Part shown: positions 29,171 through 37,142 of the stretch, one piece after another | How the letters are laid out: each line of letters starts with the position of its first letter | How positions within the stretch are numbered: the first letter of the stretch is position 1 | Assembly: GCF_029504395.1 (NCBI RefSeq) | Contig: NZ_JAQFIF010000008.1 | Coordinates: 62,001-126,000, forward strand | Direction of reading: 5' to 3' | DNA: 64,000 bases | Source of the DNA: Arthrobacter sp. ES3-54 | GTDB taxonomy: Bacteria > Actinomycetota > Actinomycetes > Actinomycetales > Micrococcaceae | Program-made: the position numbers and the translations under genes | Notes under the pieces: model-generated | What the model saw: the letters and a program-made list of their open reading frames with translations, nothing else | Told to the model about the DNA's origin: nothing | Database searches by the model: none

Positions 29171-29217
29171 AAAAGGAGGCCGATCACGACACCCAGTGTC
29201 GCCGTCGGCCTCCTTTT
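29171..29217. terminator. Strong two-tier hairpin terminator
   Basis: aaaaggaggccga (29171-29183) pairs perfectly with tcggcctcctttt (29205-29217), and within it cgacac (29187-29192) pairs with gtgtcg. The arms end in A and T runs, so it can stop transcription in both directions: the LacI remnant from the left and the GSYVT-repeat gene from the right. Confidence 0.8.
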
Positions 29218-29257
29218 ATGCCCCCGCGGTGGTGCTATCCCCGCAGGGCGCTGGACC

Positions 29258-29545
29258 CTAGGCCGCCGTCGGAAGCGTCACGTAGCTGCCCTCGATGACG
29301 CCGGCGGCAACAACGGGAGTGCCGTCTATTGTGACATAGCTGCCACGGATGACGGGGGGCAGGTTTCGAGCGCCAGCGACCGTGACATAGCTGCCCTCGA
29401 CGCCGACGGGGACGCTGCCGGCGGGGAGGGTCACGTAGCTGCCGCCGCGCACTGCGGTGTCAGCGACACTGGTCCCGGTAGCCGCCTTGAAGGTGGCTTC
29501 GGTGGTGGATGAGGAGGTTGCGGGGCGTTCGGTCAGCAAAGTCAT
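29258..29545 (-). CDS. Small protein with four GSYVT repeats
   Basis: A 95-aa protein starting MTLLTERPATSSSTTEATF, then four tandem units each centred on GSYVT: RGGSYVTLP, VEGSYVTVA, IRGSYVTID and IEGSYVTLP, spaced 15-18 residues apart and separated by small/Pro/Val-rich linkers. I chose ATG 29545 because GGAGAA precedes it by 5 bases; a longer in-frame ORF has no such site. No signal peptide or cysteines are visible. The repeat pattern could be a beta-repeat protein or the multi-core precursor of a modified peptide, but no modifying enzyme is adjacent. The function is unknown. Confidence 0.65.
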   Translation of the reverse strand: MTLLTERPATSSSTTEATFKAATGTSVADTAVRGGSYVTLPAGSVPVGVEGSYVTVAGARNLPPVIRGSYVTIDGTPVVAAGVIEGSYVTLPTAA

Positions 29546-29814
29546 GGGTTCTCCGTGGGGTTTCGGGATGAGGGACGTACAGGTTCTTGTGCCGCTCAAG
29601 CAGGAGGGCGGTTGCGCGTTGTGTCGCTTGCCCCGCTGGCCCGGGTGTCTTCACCGGTGCGGTACTCAAGGGCTACGGCGGCCTGCACCTAACTTTACAG
29701 GCTTATCGTGAGCTACTCAGAATAAGGTGGGAAGGCTCACGTTTTACGCAAGGCATCTATGGACTACTCCGAACGGCGCCGGCGCCATAGAAACGCACAG
29801 GTCCGTCACCTAAC

Positions 29815-30777
29815 ATGGCCCACATGAAGACTGCCCGGGATGCGCGCTCTGCCGCCGTTGTCATCAACGCCGGATCCCGCCGAGGGGCGGCACCCGAACT
29901 TGCCGTGGACACGATGCGCAAGGCAGGAGTGCCCATCTCCTCCGTGCACCACGTGCTGTCCGGGGCAGACCTGGCCGGGACGCTTGATCGGGTGCTTGCG
30001 GACGGGCACGACATGATCGTTGTTGGAGGCGGCGACGGGACGGTGTCCTACGCCGCCGGCCGGGTTGCCGGCACCAACGTTGTGCTCGGCGTTCTTCCGC
30101 TGGGCACCGCCAATGACTTCGCCCGCACGCTGGAGATTCCGAACAATCTTGCCGAGGCGTGCGCTGCCGTCGCCGAAGGGAAGGTGGTGGACATCGACCT
30201 CGGCCGGGCCAACAGTGAGCCTTTCCTCAACGTCGCGTCCGTGGGCCTCTCGGTGGCAGTTACCGAAGCTCTAAGCCCCCGCCTGAAGCGGTACATCGGG
30301 CCATTGGCGTACAGCATCGCCACGCTTGGGGCTTATGCCCGGCACAAGCCGTTCCGGGCCCGCCTCGAGTTCCCCGAGGGGGACCACGAGCCGCTGGAGC
30401 TCGAGGACCTGCTTCAGCTGGCCGTCGGCAACGGCCGGCACTATGGCGGTGGCAACACGGTCTCCCCCACGGCAGGGATCGACGATCACATCCTTGACAT
30501 CTACGCCATCCTGGCGGGGCCGCTCCGGGAGCACGTGAGTATCGCACGGTTGCTCAAGGACGGAAGCTTCATCAAACACGACCGGGTGTACCACCTGACC
30601 AGCCGGCATGTCCGGCTGGTCACCGAGCCGCAGATGCCGGTGAACCTCGACGGCGAGATCGCCGTCACCACGCCGGCCGACTTCACCATCGAGCGCAACG
30701 CCGTCCACGTGCTGGTGCCTCAGAGCAGCACCAGCGCGTTGTTCGACGGGCCGGGCACCGCGAACTGGCCGTCCTGA
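29815..30777 (+). CDS. Diacylglycerol/lipid kinase family protein
   Basis: A 320-aa protein of the DAGK/YegS lipid-kinase family, which phosphorylates diacylglycerol or related lipids at the membrane with ATP. Motifs: the nucleotide loop VVGGGDGTVSYAAG near residue 70, PLGTANDFARTL near 98, and a C-terminal VNLDGE loop. It starts SAAVVINAGSRRGAA. A second in-frame ATG at 29824 is also possible; neither has a strong ribosome site. It stands alone, with decayed sugar genes on both sides. Substrate not predictable. Confidence 0.85.
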   Translation: MAHMKTARDARSAAVVINAGSRRGAAPELAVDTMRKAGVPISSVHHVLSGADLAGTLDRVLADGHDMIVVGGGDGTVSYAAGRVAGTNVVLGVLPLGTANDFARTLEIPNNLAEACAAVAEGKVVDIDLGRANSEPFLNVASVGLSVAVTEALSPRLKRYIGPLAYSIATLGAYARHKPFRARLEFPEGDHEPLELEDLLQLAVGNGRHYGGGNTVSPTAGIDDHILDIYAILAGPLREHVSIARLLKDGSFIKHDRVYHLTSRHVRLVTEPQMPVNLDGEIAVTTPADFTIERNAVHVLVPQSSTSALFDGPGTANWPS

Positions 30778-30849
30778 AGGCGTCGTTTCCGAAACAGGCA
30801 CGACTCCGGCACCTCTCCCCTTACTGTTGATGAGGCAAGTCACGAAACC

Positions 30850-30861
30850 GTTTACGTAAAC
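30850..30861. promoter_or_regulatory. LacI-type operator gtttacgtaaac
   Basis: A perfect 12-bp palindrome with the central CG typical of LacI-family operators, 45-56 bases before the GTG of the LacI remnant. A related half (ccgtttgcg) follows. It probably served autoregulation of the lost regulator. Confidence 0.6.
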
Positions 30862-30905
30862 CGTTTGCGTACCTGCCTCCAGACCGCAGAGGCCAAGGAG
30901 AACCA

Positions 30906-31688
30906 GTGGTAACCATCAGGGACGTCGCCGTGCACGCCGGCGTATCCCCCGCCACTGTCTCCCGCGTGGTCAACGGCCTGGTGGGCCACTCCGACGAAAC
31001 AAGGGAACGCGTCGAAACTGCGGTCAAGAGCCTCAGCTACGAAACGGACCACCTCGCCCGCGGCCTGAAAACCCGGCAGACCTCCGTGACGGACTCCTCG
31101 CCCCGATCGTCTCCGATGCTCTTCGCCGCCTACGCCATCTCGCGGCTGAACTTCCGCTTCAAGTCGGTCATCCTGAGCGTCATCATCGCGACGTCGATGT
31201 TCCCCGGCATCTCCGTGGTGGTGCCGCTGCTGCGCCTCTTCACGGACCTCGGCTGGATCAACACGTACCAGGCCATGATCGTCCCCAGCCTGTCCTTCGC
31301 GATCCCGCTGGCAGTCTGGAACCTCACCACGTTCATGAAGGCCCTGCCGTTCGACCTCGAGGAGGCCGCCATGATCGATGGCTGCACCAAGTGGCAGGCG
31401 TTCCGCCGGGTCCTGCTCCCGCTCGCCGCGCCGGGCGTCTTCACCACCGCGATCCTGACCTTCATCCACAGCTGGAACGAATTCATTATCGCGCTGTCCA
31501 TGATCAACGACCCCAAGATCCAGACCGCCACGGTCGCGATCTCCAAATTCACCGGCGCCACCGAATTCCAGGCGCCCTTCGGCGAGCAGATGGCCGCCGG
31601 CGTGATCGTCACCGTACCGTTGGTCATTATGGTGCTGATCGTCCAGCGGCGCATCGTCGAAGGCCTCACCGCGGGCGCGAGCAAATGA
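30906..31688 (+). pseudogene. Chimera: LacI N-terminus joined to MalG-type permease C-terminus
   Basis: The frame opens with a LacI head (VVTIRDVAVHAGVSPATVSR, VVNGLVGHSDETRERVETAV) to about residue 60. A lost base near 31088 disturbs the next LacI codons (expected GLLAPIVSDA), and from about 31120 the frame is a sugar ABC-permease of the MalG type: FAAYAISRLNFRFKSVILSV, the EAA loop EEAAMIDGCTKWQAFRRVLL, and a C-terminus [14 protein letters not shown]. The first transmembrane helices of the permease are missing. A deletion removed the rest of LacI, and presumably the binding protein and MalF. The stop overlaps the alpha-glucosidase ATG (ATGA), as in intact aglEFG-aglA operons. A working product is unlikely. 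Confidence 0.85.
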
Positions 31689-33352
31689 GCCCTGTTTCGC
31701 ACGTGGGCCCCGTCGAGGAGACCACCCTTGCGCCCGCTCCCGACTGGTGGCAGTCCGCCGTCATCTACGAGGTCTACCCGCGCTCCTTCGCCGACGGCGA
31801 CGGCGACGGCGTGGGCGACCTCGCCGGGCTCATCGCCCGGCTGCCGTACATCGCCACCCTCGGCGTCGGCGGCATCTGGATGACACCGTTCCAGCCCTCC
31901 CCGCAGGTGGACCAGGGCTACGACGTCACCGACTACTGCGGCGTGGACCCGCTGTTCGGCACCATGGAACAGTTCGAGTCGCTCCTGGGGAAGGCCCACG
32001 CGCTGGGCCTGCGGGTCCTGCTCGACGTCGTCCCCAACCACTGCTCCTCGGAGCACCCGCTCTTCCAGGCGGCTCTCGCGGCCGGGCCGGGCTCACCGGA
32101 GCGGGACATGTTCCACTTTGTGCCTGGTCCATTGGGCATGTCCGACGACGGCGGCGGCTCGGCTACCAGCGCTGCTGACGTTCCGCCGAACAACTGGCAG
32201 AGCGTCTTCGGCGGCCAGGCCTGGAGCCGCGCCACCCCCGGTTCGGCGACGGACACGGACTGGTACCTGCACTTGTTCTCGGCGGGACAGCCCGACTGGA
32301 ACTGGCGCAACCCCGCCGTCGGCGATTACTTCGACGGCGTGCTGCGCTTCTGGTTCGACAAGGGCGTGGACGGGCTGCGCATCGACGTCGCGCATGCGCT
32401 GTTCAAGGCCGACGGGCTGCCGGACTCGCCCTCCACGGGCGGGGTGGTGGACGGGCTGCGGTCCAACCCGCAGGTCTCGGACCAGGAGGATGTCCACGAG
32501 GTCTACCGGCGCTGGCGCACCCTCGCCGAGAAGTATGAGCCGCACCGGCTGCTCGTAGGCGAGGTCAACCTGGAGCCGGCCCGCGCCGCCCGCTACACCC
32601 GGGCCGACGAGATGCAGCAGGCTTTCGCCTTCGCATTCGTGAAACTGGGCTGGGACGCGGAGGCGTGGGCCGCAGTCGGCAACGAGCTCGAGGCCGCCCG
32701 GCAGCTTCATGGCGCCGCCCCCACGTGGGCGCTGGAAAACCACGACATTGTCCGCTCTGTCACCCGGTTCGGCGGCGGCGAGCTCGGCAGCGGCCGGGCC
32801 CGGGCTGCCGTCGTGGCTTTGCTGGGACTGCCGGGCGCCTCGTACATCTACCAGGGACAGGAGCTCGGGCTGCCCGAGGTAGACGTCCCGGCGGAGGCCC
32901 GGGTGGATCCGATGTGGGCCCGCGGCGGCGTCTGCCGCGACGGTGCCCGCGTCCCGCTGCCGTGGACCGAGGACGCGGCGCTGAACCACGGCTTCTCGCT
33001 CGGTGAACCCGCTGCGGATCCGTGGCTCCCGGTCCCCGCCGGCTGGGGCACGCACGCCGTCGAGCGGCAGGAACAGGACCCCGAGTCCGCCCTGCACCTG
33101 ACCAAGGCTGCTCTGGAGCTGCGCCGTCAGTTGTGGAAGAACGAGGTCTTCACCACGGACGACGGCGGCAGCTGGCGGGTCGACACCGGAAACCTCCTCA
33201 TCTGCGAACGCAGCGAGCACTTCCTCGTCGCCGTGGCGATGGGAACCGAGCCCGTGCGGCTACCCGCTGGCACATTGCTGCTCAGCGCCGCGCCGCTCAC
33301 AGAGGAGGGCTGGCTTCAGCCGAACAACGCAGCCTGGGTGCTGCGGGACTGA
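31685..33352 (+). CDS. GH13 alpha-glucosidase (oligo-1,6-glucosidase type)
   Basis: A 555-aa glycoside hydrolase family 13 enzyme: [20 protein letters not shown] at the start, region I DVVPNHCS, region [14 protein letters not shown] with the nucleophile Asp, region III VGEVNL with the acid/base Glu, and region [10 protein letters not shown]. It hydrolyses alpha-glucosides released from di- or oligosaccharides in the cytosol. The start is ATG 31685, overlapping the permease stop; a longer open frame upstream is a shadow of the permease. The gene is intact although its transport genes are gone, so its substrate supply in this strain is unclear. Confidence 0.9.
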   Translation: MSPVSHVGPVEETTLAPAPDWWQSAVIYEVYPRSFADGDGDGVGDLAGLIARLPYIATLGVGGIWMTPFQPSPQVDQGYDVTDYCGVDPLFGTMEQFESLLGKAHALGLRVLLDVVPNHCSSEHPLFQAALAAGPGSPERDMFHFVPGPLGMSDDGGGSATSAADVPPNNWQSVFGGQAWSRATPGSATDTDWYLHLFSAGQPDWNWRNPAVGDYFDGVLRFWFDKGVDGLRIDVAHALFKADGLPDSPSTGGVVDGLRSNPQVSDQEDVHEVYRRWRTLAEKYEPHRLLVGEVNLEPARAARYTRADEMQQAFAFAFVKLGWDAEAWAAVGNELEAARQLHGAAPTWALENHDIVRSVTRFGGGELGSGRARAAVVALLGLPGASYIYQGQELGLPEVDVPAEARVDPMWARGGVCRDGARVPLPWTEDAALNHGFSLGEPAADPWLPVPAGWGTHAVERQEQDPESALHLTKAALELRRQLWKNEVFTTDDGGSWRVDTGNLLICERSEHFLVAVAMGTEPVRLPAGTLLLSAAPLTEEGWLQPNNAAWVLRD

Positions 33353-33390
33353 GGCTGCAGCGCTGCTGAGCCGATCTGCCATACGAAATG

Positions 33391-33425
33391 GGCCGTCCAC
33401 GTTTCCTCGGGAACGTGGACGGTCC
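33391..33425. terminator. Hairpin terminator after alpha-glucosidase
   Basis: ggccgtccacgtt (33391-33403) pairs with aacgtggacggtcc (33412-33425) with one mismatch, across an 8-base loop, followed by TTTC. It lies 38 bases after the stop. The rest of the 33353-33682 gap shows no gene; its last part is the promoter region of the A-B copy. Confidence 0.7.
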
Positions 33426-33682
33426 TTTCGCGCCGCACGGCGACATGGCCCTTTGGGATTCTGACGAGACAATCCGGTCCGATTAAGCCGTTCCAGGTCC
33501 GAGTCCGACGGACGTCTCGCGGGTCCTTTCTGATGCCATGCAAACCGTGATCCGCATGGGTGCCTGCCGCCGTCGGCCTCTTGAAAGGGAACGCCTAACT
33601 CTCGAGGGCAGACAATGTCAGTCGGGTGCGTCAGACTTTAAGCAGCAGGGGCCACCCCGTCTGATACAAATTTTGGGGATCC

Positions 33683-34237
33683 ATGGGAGAACCGACACAG
33701 GTCAACGACAATTACGCCCAGTTCATCGCTCGGCTTGACACCGCCACCGAGAATCTCAGTAACCGGCGACAGTCGCTGAACAAATCCCTCGCGATCCTCA
33801 CCCTACTGGCAGATCAGAACCGCGCCGGTCTGGAGGCGTGGGTGCAACGGCGTACTAATACCAGCAAGTTACTGGCGGAGCACTCCCAGGGGCCGGAAAC
33901 GGATTCCCTCAGGGAACTCCTGGAGGTCGCACTCAGGATGGAGCCGATGTTTCGCAACCGAACCGAACGGATCGGGCAGCGGCTAGCGCTGCTCCGAAAA
34001 CGGTCCGACGAACTCACAAAATCGCTTATGGAGCTTGAGAAGAGCAAGGTCAAACTGGATTCCTCCAGAATGCTTGCGCAGGAGCGGGATAATCTAAGCA
34101 GGGCTGTTGCGAAATTGGCGGGCACACCGGAGGGCTCGGTTGGGGGCCTGTCCGACGCTGGCATTCTCGACGATCTCAAGAAAGCCCGTGAGGCAATCGT
34201 CCTCGCCGAGGCACTCCTGGAAGTGAAGGGAAAATGA
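33683..34237 (+). CDS. Coiled-coil protein A (copy 2 of the A-B pair)
   Basis: A 184-aa helical, charged protein homologous from end to end with the product of 17925-18494: VNDNYAQFIARLD at residue 7, MFRNRTERIGQRLA in the middle, KSLMELEKSKVKLDSSRMLA, KLAGTPEG and KKAREAIVLAEALLEVKGK at the end. It is probably a coiled coil; no known domain. ATG 33683 follows TTTTGGGGAT, a leader similar to that before the DUF6308 gene of copy 1, which suggests DUF6308 was lost here (or gained there). The stop overlaps protein B (ATGA), as in copy 1. Confidence 0.7.
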   Translation: MGEPTQVNDNYAQFIARLDTATENLSNRRQSLNKSLAILTLLADQNRAGLEAWVQRRTNTSKLLAEHSQGPETDSLRELLEVALRMEPMFRNRTERIGQRLALLRKRSDELTKSLMELEKSKVKLDSSRMLAQERDNLSRAVAKLAGTPEGSVGGLSDAGILDDLKKAREAIVLAEALLEVKGK

Positions 34238-34836
34238 GCAACGCACTTCCCAATCCCGAGCAAAGGCTGCTCGTGACGTTCACATCCCAGCAATGGACCG
34301 GTCGGCCGGGTCAGGATGCCGTTTATTCGTTTCTGGGGCTCGGAATTGTCGGGTTCGTCGCTTGTCTGGTATTGATGATCTTCATTGCCGGCCTTCGGGA
34401 CCCCGGAGCCGCGGCACTCTTCATCGTTGTCTTTGCAGTCGCGTTGACAACGTTCATCGTCTTGGCGAAATCTTCTAGCGAGAAGAAATTCCTGATCGGC
34501 ATCAACCAACGTGTCAATGACACCATCCTCGAGCTGACCGGCAATCCGGACGACCAACTGTCACTGCGCGGTTTCAGGAGGTTCATCGAGAGCGAGCAGC
34601 GCATTCCGTTGCCTGTCCACGGCGTGCCCGGCCTTGAGCTGGTCGTCGTTAGGGAAGGCGAATCCGCCGGCGCAGGCCGAAAGCATCCAGCACAACGCCG
34701 AACGGCACCGCCGAATCCATCGTCAATCCACCCGCCGCTCGTTACAACGACCGAATTGATGATTACCGTAACGCCGCCCGATTACGGAACGACCAGCTTC
34801 GACCGACTGCTGAATGCTACCCTCGACACCGACTGA
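34234..34836 (+). CDS. Membrane protein B (copy 2 of the A-B pair)
   Basis: A 200-aa protein with FTSQQWTGRPGQ near residue 17 (FTSAQWDGKRG in copy 1), two transmembrane segments at about 31-75 (FLGLGIVGFVACLVLMIFIA and AALFIVVFAVALTTFIVLA), and a soluble domain with RIPLPVHGVPGLELVVV and a C-terminus TPPDYGTTSFDRLLNATLDTD, nearly the same as copy 1. It has a Pro/Ser/Arg-rich insert (residues about 148-170) absent from copy 1. The membrane segments are the most diverged part. Function unknown. Confidence 0.7.
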   Translation: MSNALPNPEQRLLVTFTSQQWTGRPGQDAVYSFLGLGIVGFVACLVLMIFIAGLRDPGAAALFIVVFAVALTTFIVLAKSSSEKKFLIGINQRVNDTILELTGNPDDQLSLRGFRRFIESEQRIPLPVHGVPGLELVVVREGESAGAGRKHPAQRRTAPPNPSSIHPPLVTTTELMITVTPPDYGTTSFDRLLNATLDTD

Positions 34837-35174
34837 TTCGGATCGCTGCTAACTGAACCCAACAAATGGCACCGCTCTGTGTCCGACTCCGCTCCTGGTA
34901 TCAAGAACTGGCCGCCCTCGTGACAACCACGACCCAACGCGACCGCGTACGCCAGATCGAGGTCGCGGCCATGAGAAGCTCAAACACCCGTCCCGGTTCA
35001 CTGTCGGCAGAGGACGTGCAAGGGTTGTTCGACGGCTGACCAACGATGCGGGCGCGGCGACGAATTGTTCACCGGAAGTCCAGTCCCCCGCACACAACAG
35101 TCCATCTCGCCTCCTTACCGTTGTCGGGTCGCCGGCGCAGCGCCGGCAACCGTCATCCAGGAGGAACCATTCCC
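34837..35174 (+). other. Gap: homology to copy-1 downstream DNA, plus a possible 57-aa ORF
   Basis: Bases about 34855-34915 resemble the DNA after protein B of copy 1 (19070-19135): both read like gcaccg, tgtccgac, then atc.a.gaactg. The duplicated block thus extends past the genes. An ATG at 34866 opens 57 codons to TGA 35039 (ending SAEDVQGLFDG) with no ribosome site and no recognisable family; it may be chance or a remnant. The last 60 bases lead into the GDPD gene. Confidence 0.4.
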
Positions 35175-36242
35175 ATGCGCACACCCCTGACTGCCGCGGC
35201 GGCCGCCGCACTCATCGCCGCTTTGGCGAGCCCCGCCGTCGCCGCCTCCACTCCCGAAGCCGGCTCGGCGCCGTCGTCGAACGCTGCCGCAACGGCAGCA
35301 GACATCAAAACCAACGATCGCAACGGTTCCTTCGACCTGCAGGCACACCGCGGCGGCCGCGGCCAGTGGACCGAGGAATCCCTCGCGGCGTTCGCCAATT
35401 CGCTAAAGCTCGGGGTCACCACGTTCGAGCTGGACACCCACCTGACCTCCGACGGAAAGGTCATCATCTGGCATGACGACACCATCCAGGCGGACAAGTG
35501 CCGCAACACCGCGCCGGCGACTCCCGGCGATACGCAGTACCCGTATGTCGGTGACCGGGTGGCCGAGCTGTCGCTCGCGCAGATCAAGACCCTGGACTGC
35601 GGGTTCACGCAGCTGAAGGGGTACCCGGAGCAGGACGTGATCGAGGGCAACCGGATCGCGGAGCTCAAGGACGTGTTCAAGCTGGTTCACGACGCCGATG
35701 CCAAGAAGGTCCGCTTCAACATCGAGACAAAGGTGGAGGACGGCCGGGCCGGCGGCGAGGGCATGGTGGCCCTGACCAAGGCCGTGGTCACCGAGATCTA
35801 CACCGCCGGCATGGCCGAGCGCAGCACCGTGCAGTCGTTCGACTGGTCCTCGCTGAACCTGACCAAGAAGATCGCCCCGCAGCTGCCGCTCGTTGCCCTG
35901 TCCAGCGGCGACGCCTGGCTCGAGGTCGGCAAGCCCGGCGCGAGCCCCAACCTCGGCGGTATCGACATCGACACGTACGGCGGATCCCTCGCCAAGGCAG
36001 CGGCAGCCCAGGGCTACGACGCCATCTCCCCCACCTTCCGCTCCGTCACCCCGGGCATGGTCGCCGAAGCCCACGAGCTGGGCCTGCCCGTCATCCCCTG
36101 GACCGTCAACACCACGGCCGACATGACACGGCTGATGGACCTCGGCGTGGACGGCATCATCACGGACTACCCCACACGCCTGCGCACGGTCATGGAAGAG
36201 CGCGGCCTGAAGCTCCCCAAGGCGTCCGAGCCCAAAGGCTGA
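35175..36242 (+). CDS. Secreted glycerophosphodiester phosphodiesterase
   Basis: A 355-aa protein with an N-terminal signal peptide (MRTPLTAAAAAALIAALASP, cleavage probably after AVAA). The GDPD fold follows: AHRGGRG near residue 56, ESLAAFANSLKLGVTTFELD, HLTSDGKVIIWHDD, FNIETKVED, and a C-terminal VIPWTVNTTADMTRLMDLGV then DGIITDYPTRL. These enzymes split glycerophosphodiesters into glycerol-3-phosphate and an alcohol, outside the membrane here. The start is ATG 35175 after AGGAGGAACC; longer upstream frames lack a signal sequence. Catalytic His and Glu residues are present. Confidence 0.9.
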   Translation: MRTPLTAAAAAALIAALASPAVAASTPEAGSAPSSNAAATAADIKTNDRNGSFDLQAHRGGRGQWTEESLAAFANSLKLGVTTFELDTHLTSDGKVIIWHDDTIQADKCRNTAPATPGDTQYPYVGDRVAELSLAQIKTLDCGFTQLKGYPEQDVIEGNRIAELKDVFKLVHDADAKKVRFNIETKVEDGRAGGEGMVALTKAVVTEIYTAGMAERSTVQSFDWSSLNLTKKIAPQLPLVALSSGDAWLEVGKPGASPNLGGIDIDTYGGSLAKAAAAQGYDAISPTFRSVTPGMVAEAHELGLPVIPWTVNTTADMTRLMDLGVDGIITDYPTRLRTVMEERGLKLPKASEPKG

Positions 36243-36386
36243 TGCCCTGATTTACAGGTGCCCGGGTTCTACACTCTCGTCGCCACCCTGAAACCGGCTC
36301 CCGCTTTGAAGACGGGAGCCGGTTCCTTCGGCTTCGTTGCCGGCGGCAGCGATGCTTTGCGTCGTCGATCGGTGCCGGACTCCGGC

Positions 36387-36767
36387 CTACGTGCGCTGGG
36401 AGATGTTGATGATGTTGTCCTCGCTGTCCAGGAACCAGGCTGCCTTCCCCCAAGATGCGGTGGCAATGCCGTTCTCCGTCTTCAGGCCGGGAAAATCGTA
36501 GTCTTCAAAGACGACGCCGCGGCCCCGCAGTTCCTCCATCTCGCGTTCGAGATTGTCCGTTTCCCAGCCCATCTGGGTGTTCTTCGCGGTCCCGGCATTG
36601 TCCGTCTGGTAAACGAGGAAGCGGGTTCCTTGGCCGCAGTTGTACATGACGGCGCCCTCCTCCATGGACTCGGAGGGTTCGATTCCCAGCTTGTCCCGGT
36701 AGTACTCCTTCGCCCTGTTGATGTCCTTCGCGGGGAGGACAGCCATGATGTTTGAATCCTTGAGCAT
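36387..36767 (-). CDS. VOC (glyoxalase/bleomycin-resistance fold) protein
   Basis: A 126-aa single VOC domain: MAVLPAKDINRAKEYYRDKL at the start, EGAVMYNCGQGTRFLVYQT in the middle and AAWFLDSEDNIINISQ at the end. The family covers metal-dependent lyases, dioxygenases and antibiotic-binding proteins, and the sequence does not decide between them. ATG 36767 follows GAAGGGAATC; an upstream in-frame ATG gives an implausible leader. The gene stands alone, convergent with the GDPD gene. Confidence 0.85.
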   Translation of the reverse strand: MLKDSNIMAVLPAKDINRAKEYYRDKLGIEPSESMEEGAVMYNCGQGTRFLVYQTDNAGTAKNTQMGWETDNLEREMEELRGRGVVFEDYDFPGLKTENGIATASWGKAAWFLDSEDNIINISQRT

Positions 36768-37142
36768 GATGATTCCCTTCAGTGCGCAGATGACCGCAGC
36801 GATGGCGATGCTCCCCCCGGTTTCGGCCCCCGGAATCCTTATCCGGAGCCCGTGACCGCCCTTGCGCCGAGCCGGGGCAGCCACCTGGAACTCTTCAACG
36901 CCGCGCCTCCATGACCAGCCTGAGGGTCCCCGAAGTTATGTGGCCATTATGGCCCGGTTTGGGTCTGCGGAAGTAGGGGTGCTTGGCATCCGGCTGAAGG
37001 TCCTGCGCCGGCCCCGATTTAACTGAAGCACCACCGGTCGGGCCTATCTGCCAGCCTCTAATCGAGGAACGGCAAGGGTTATGCTGGAACCCTCGGCTGA
37101 AGACACCCGGCCATCGGATCGCACCCCCATGGAGCTGCCATC

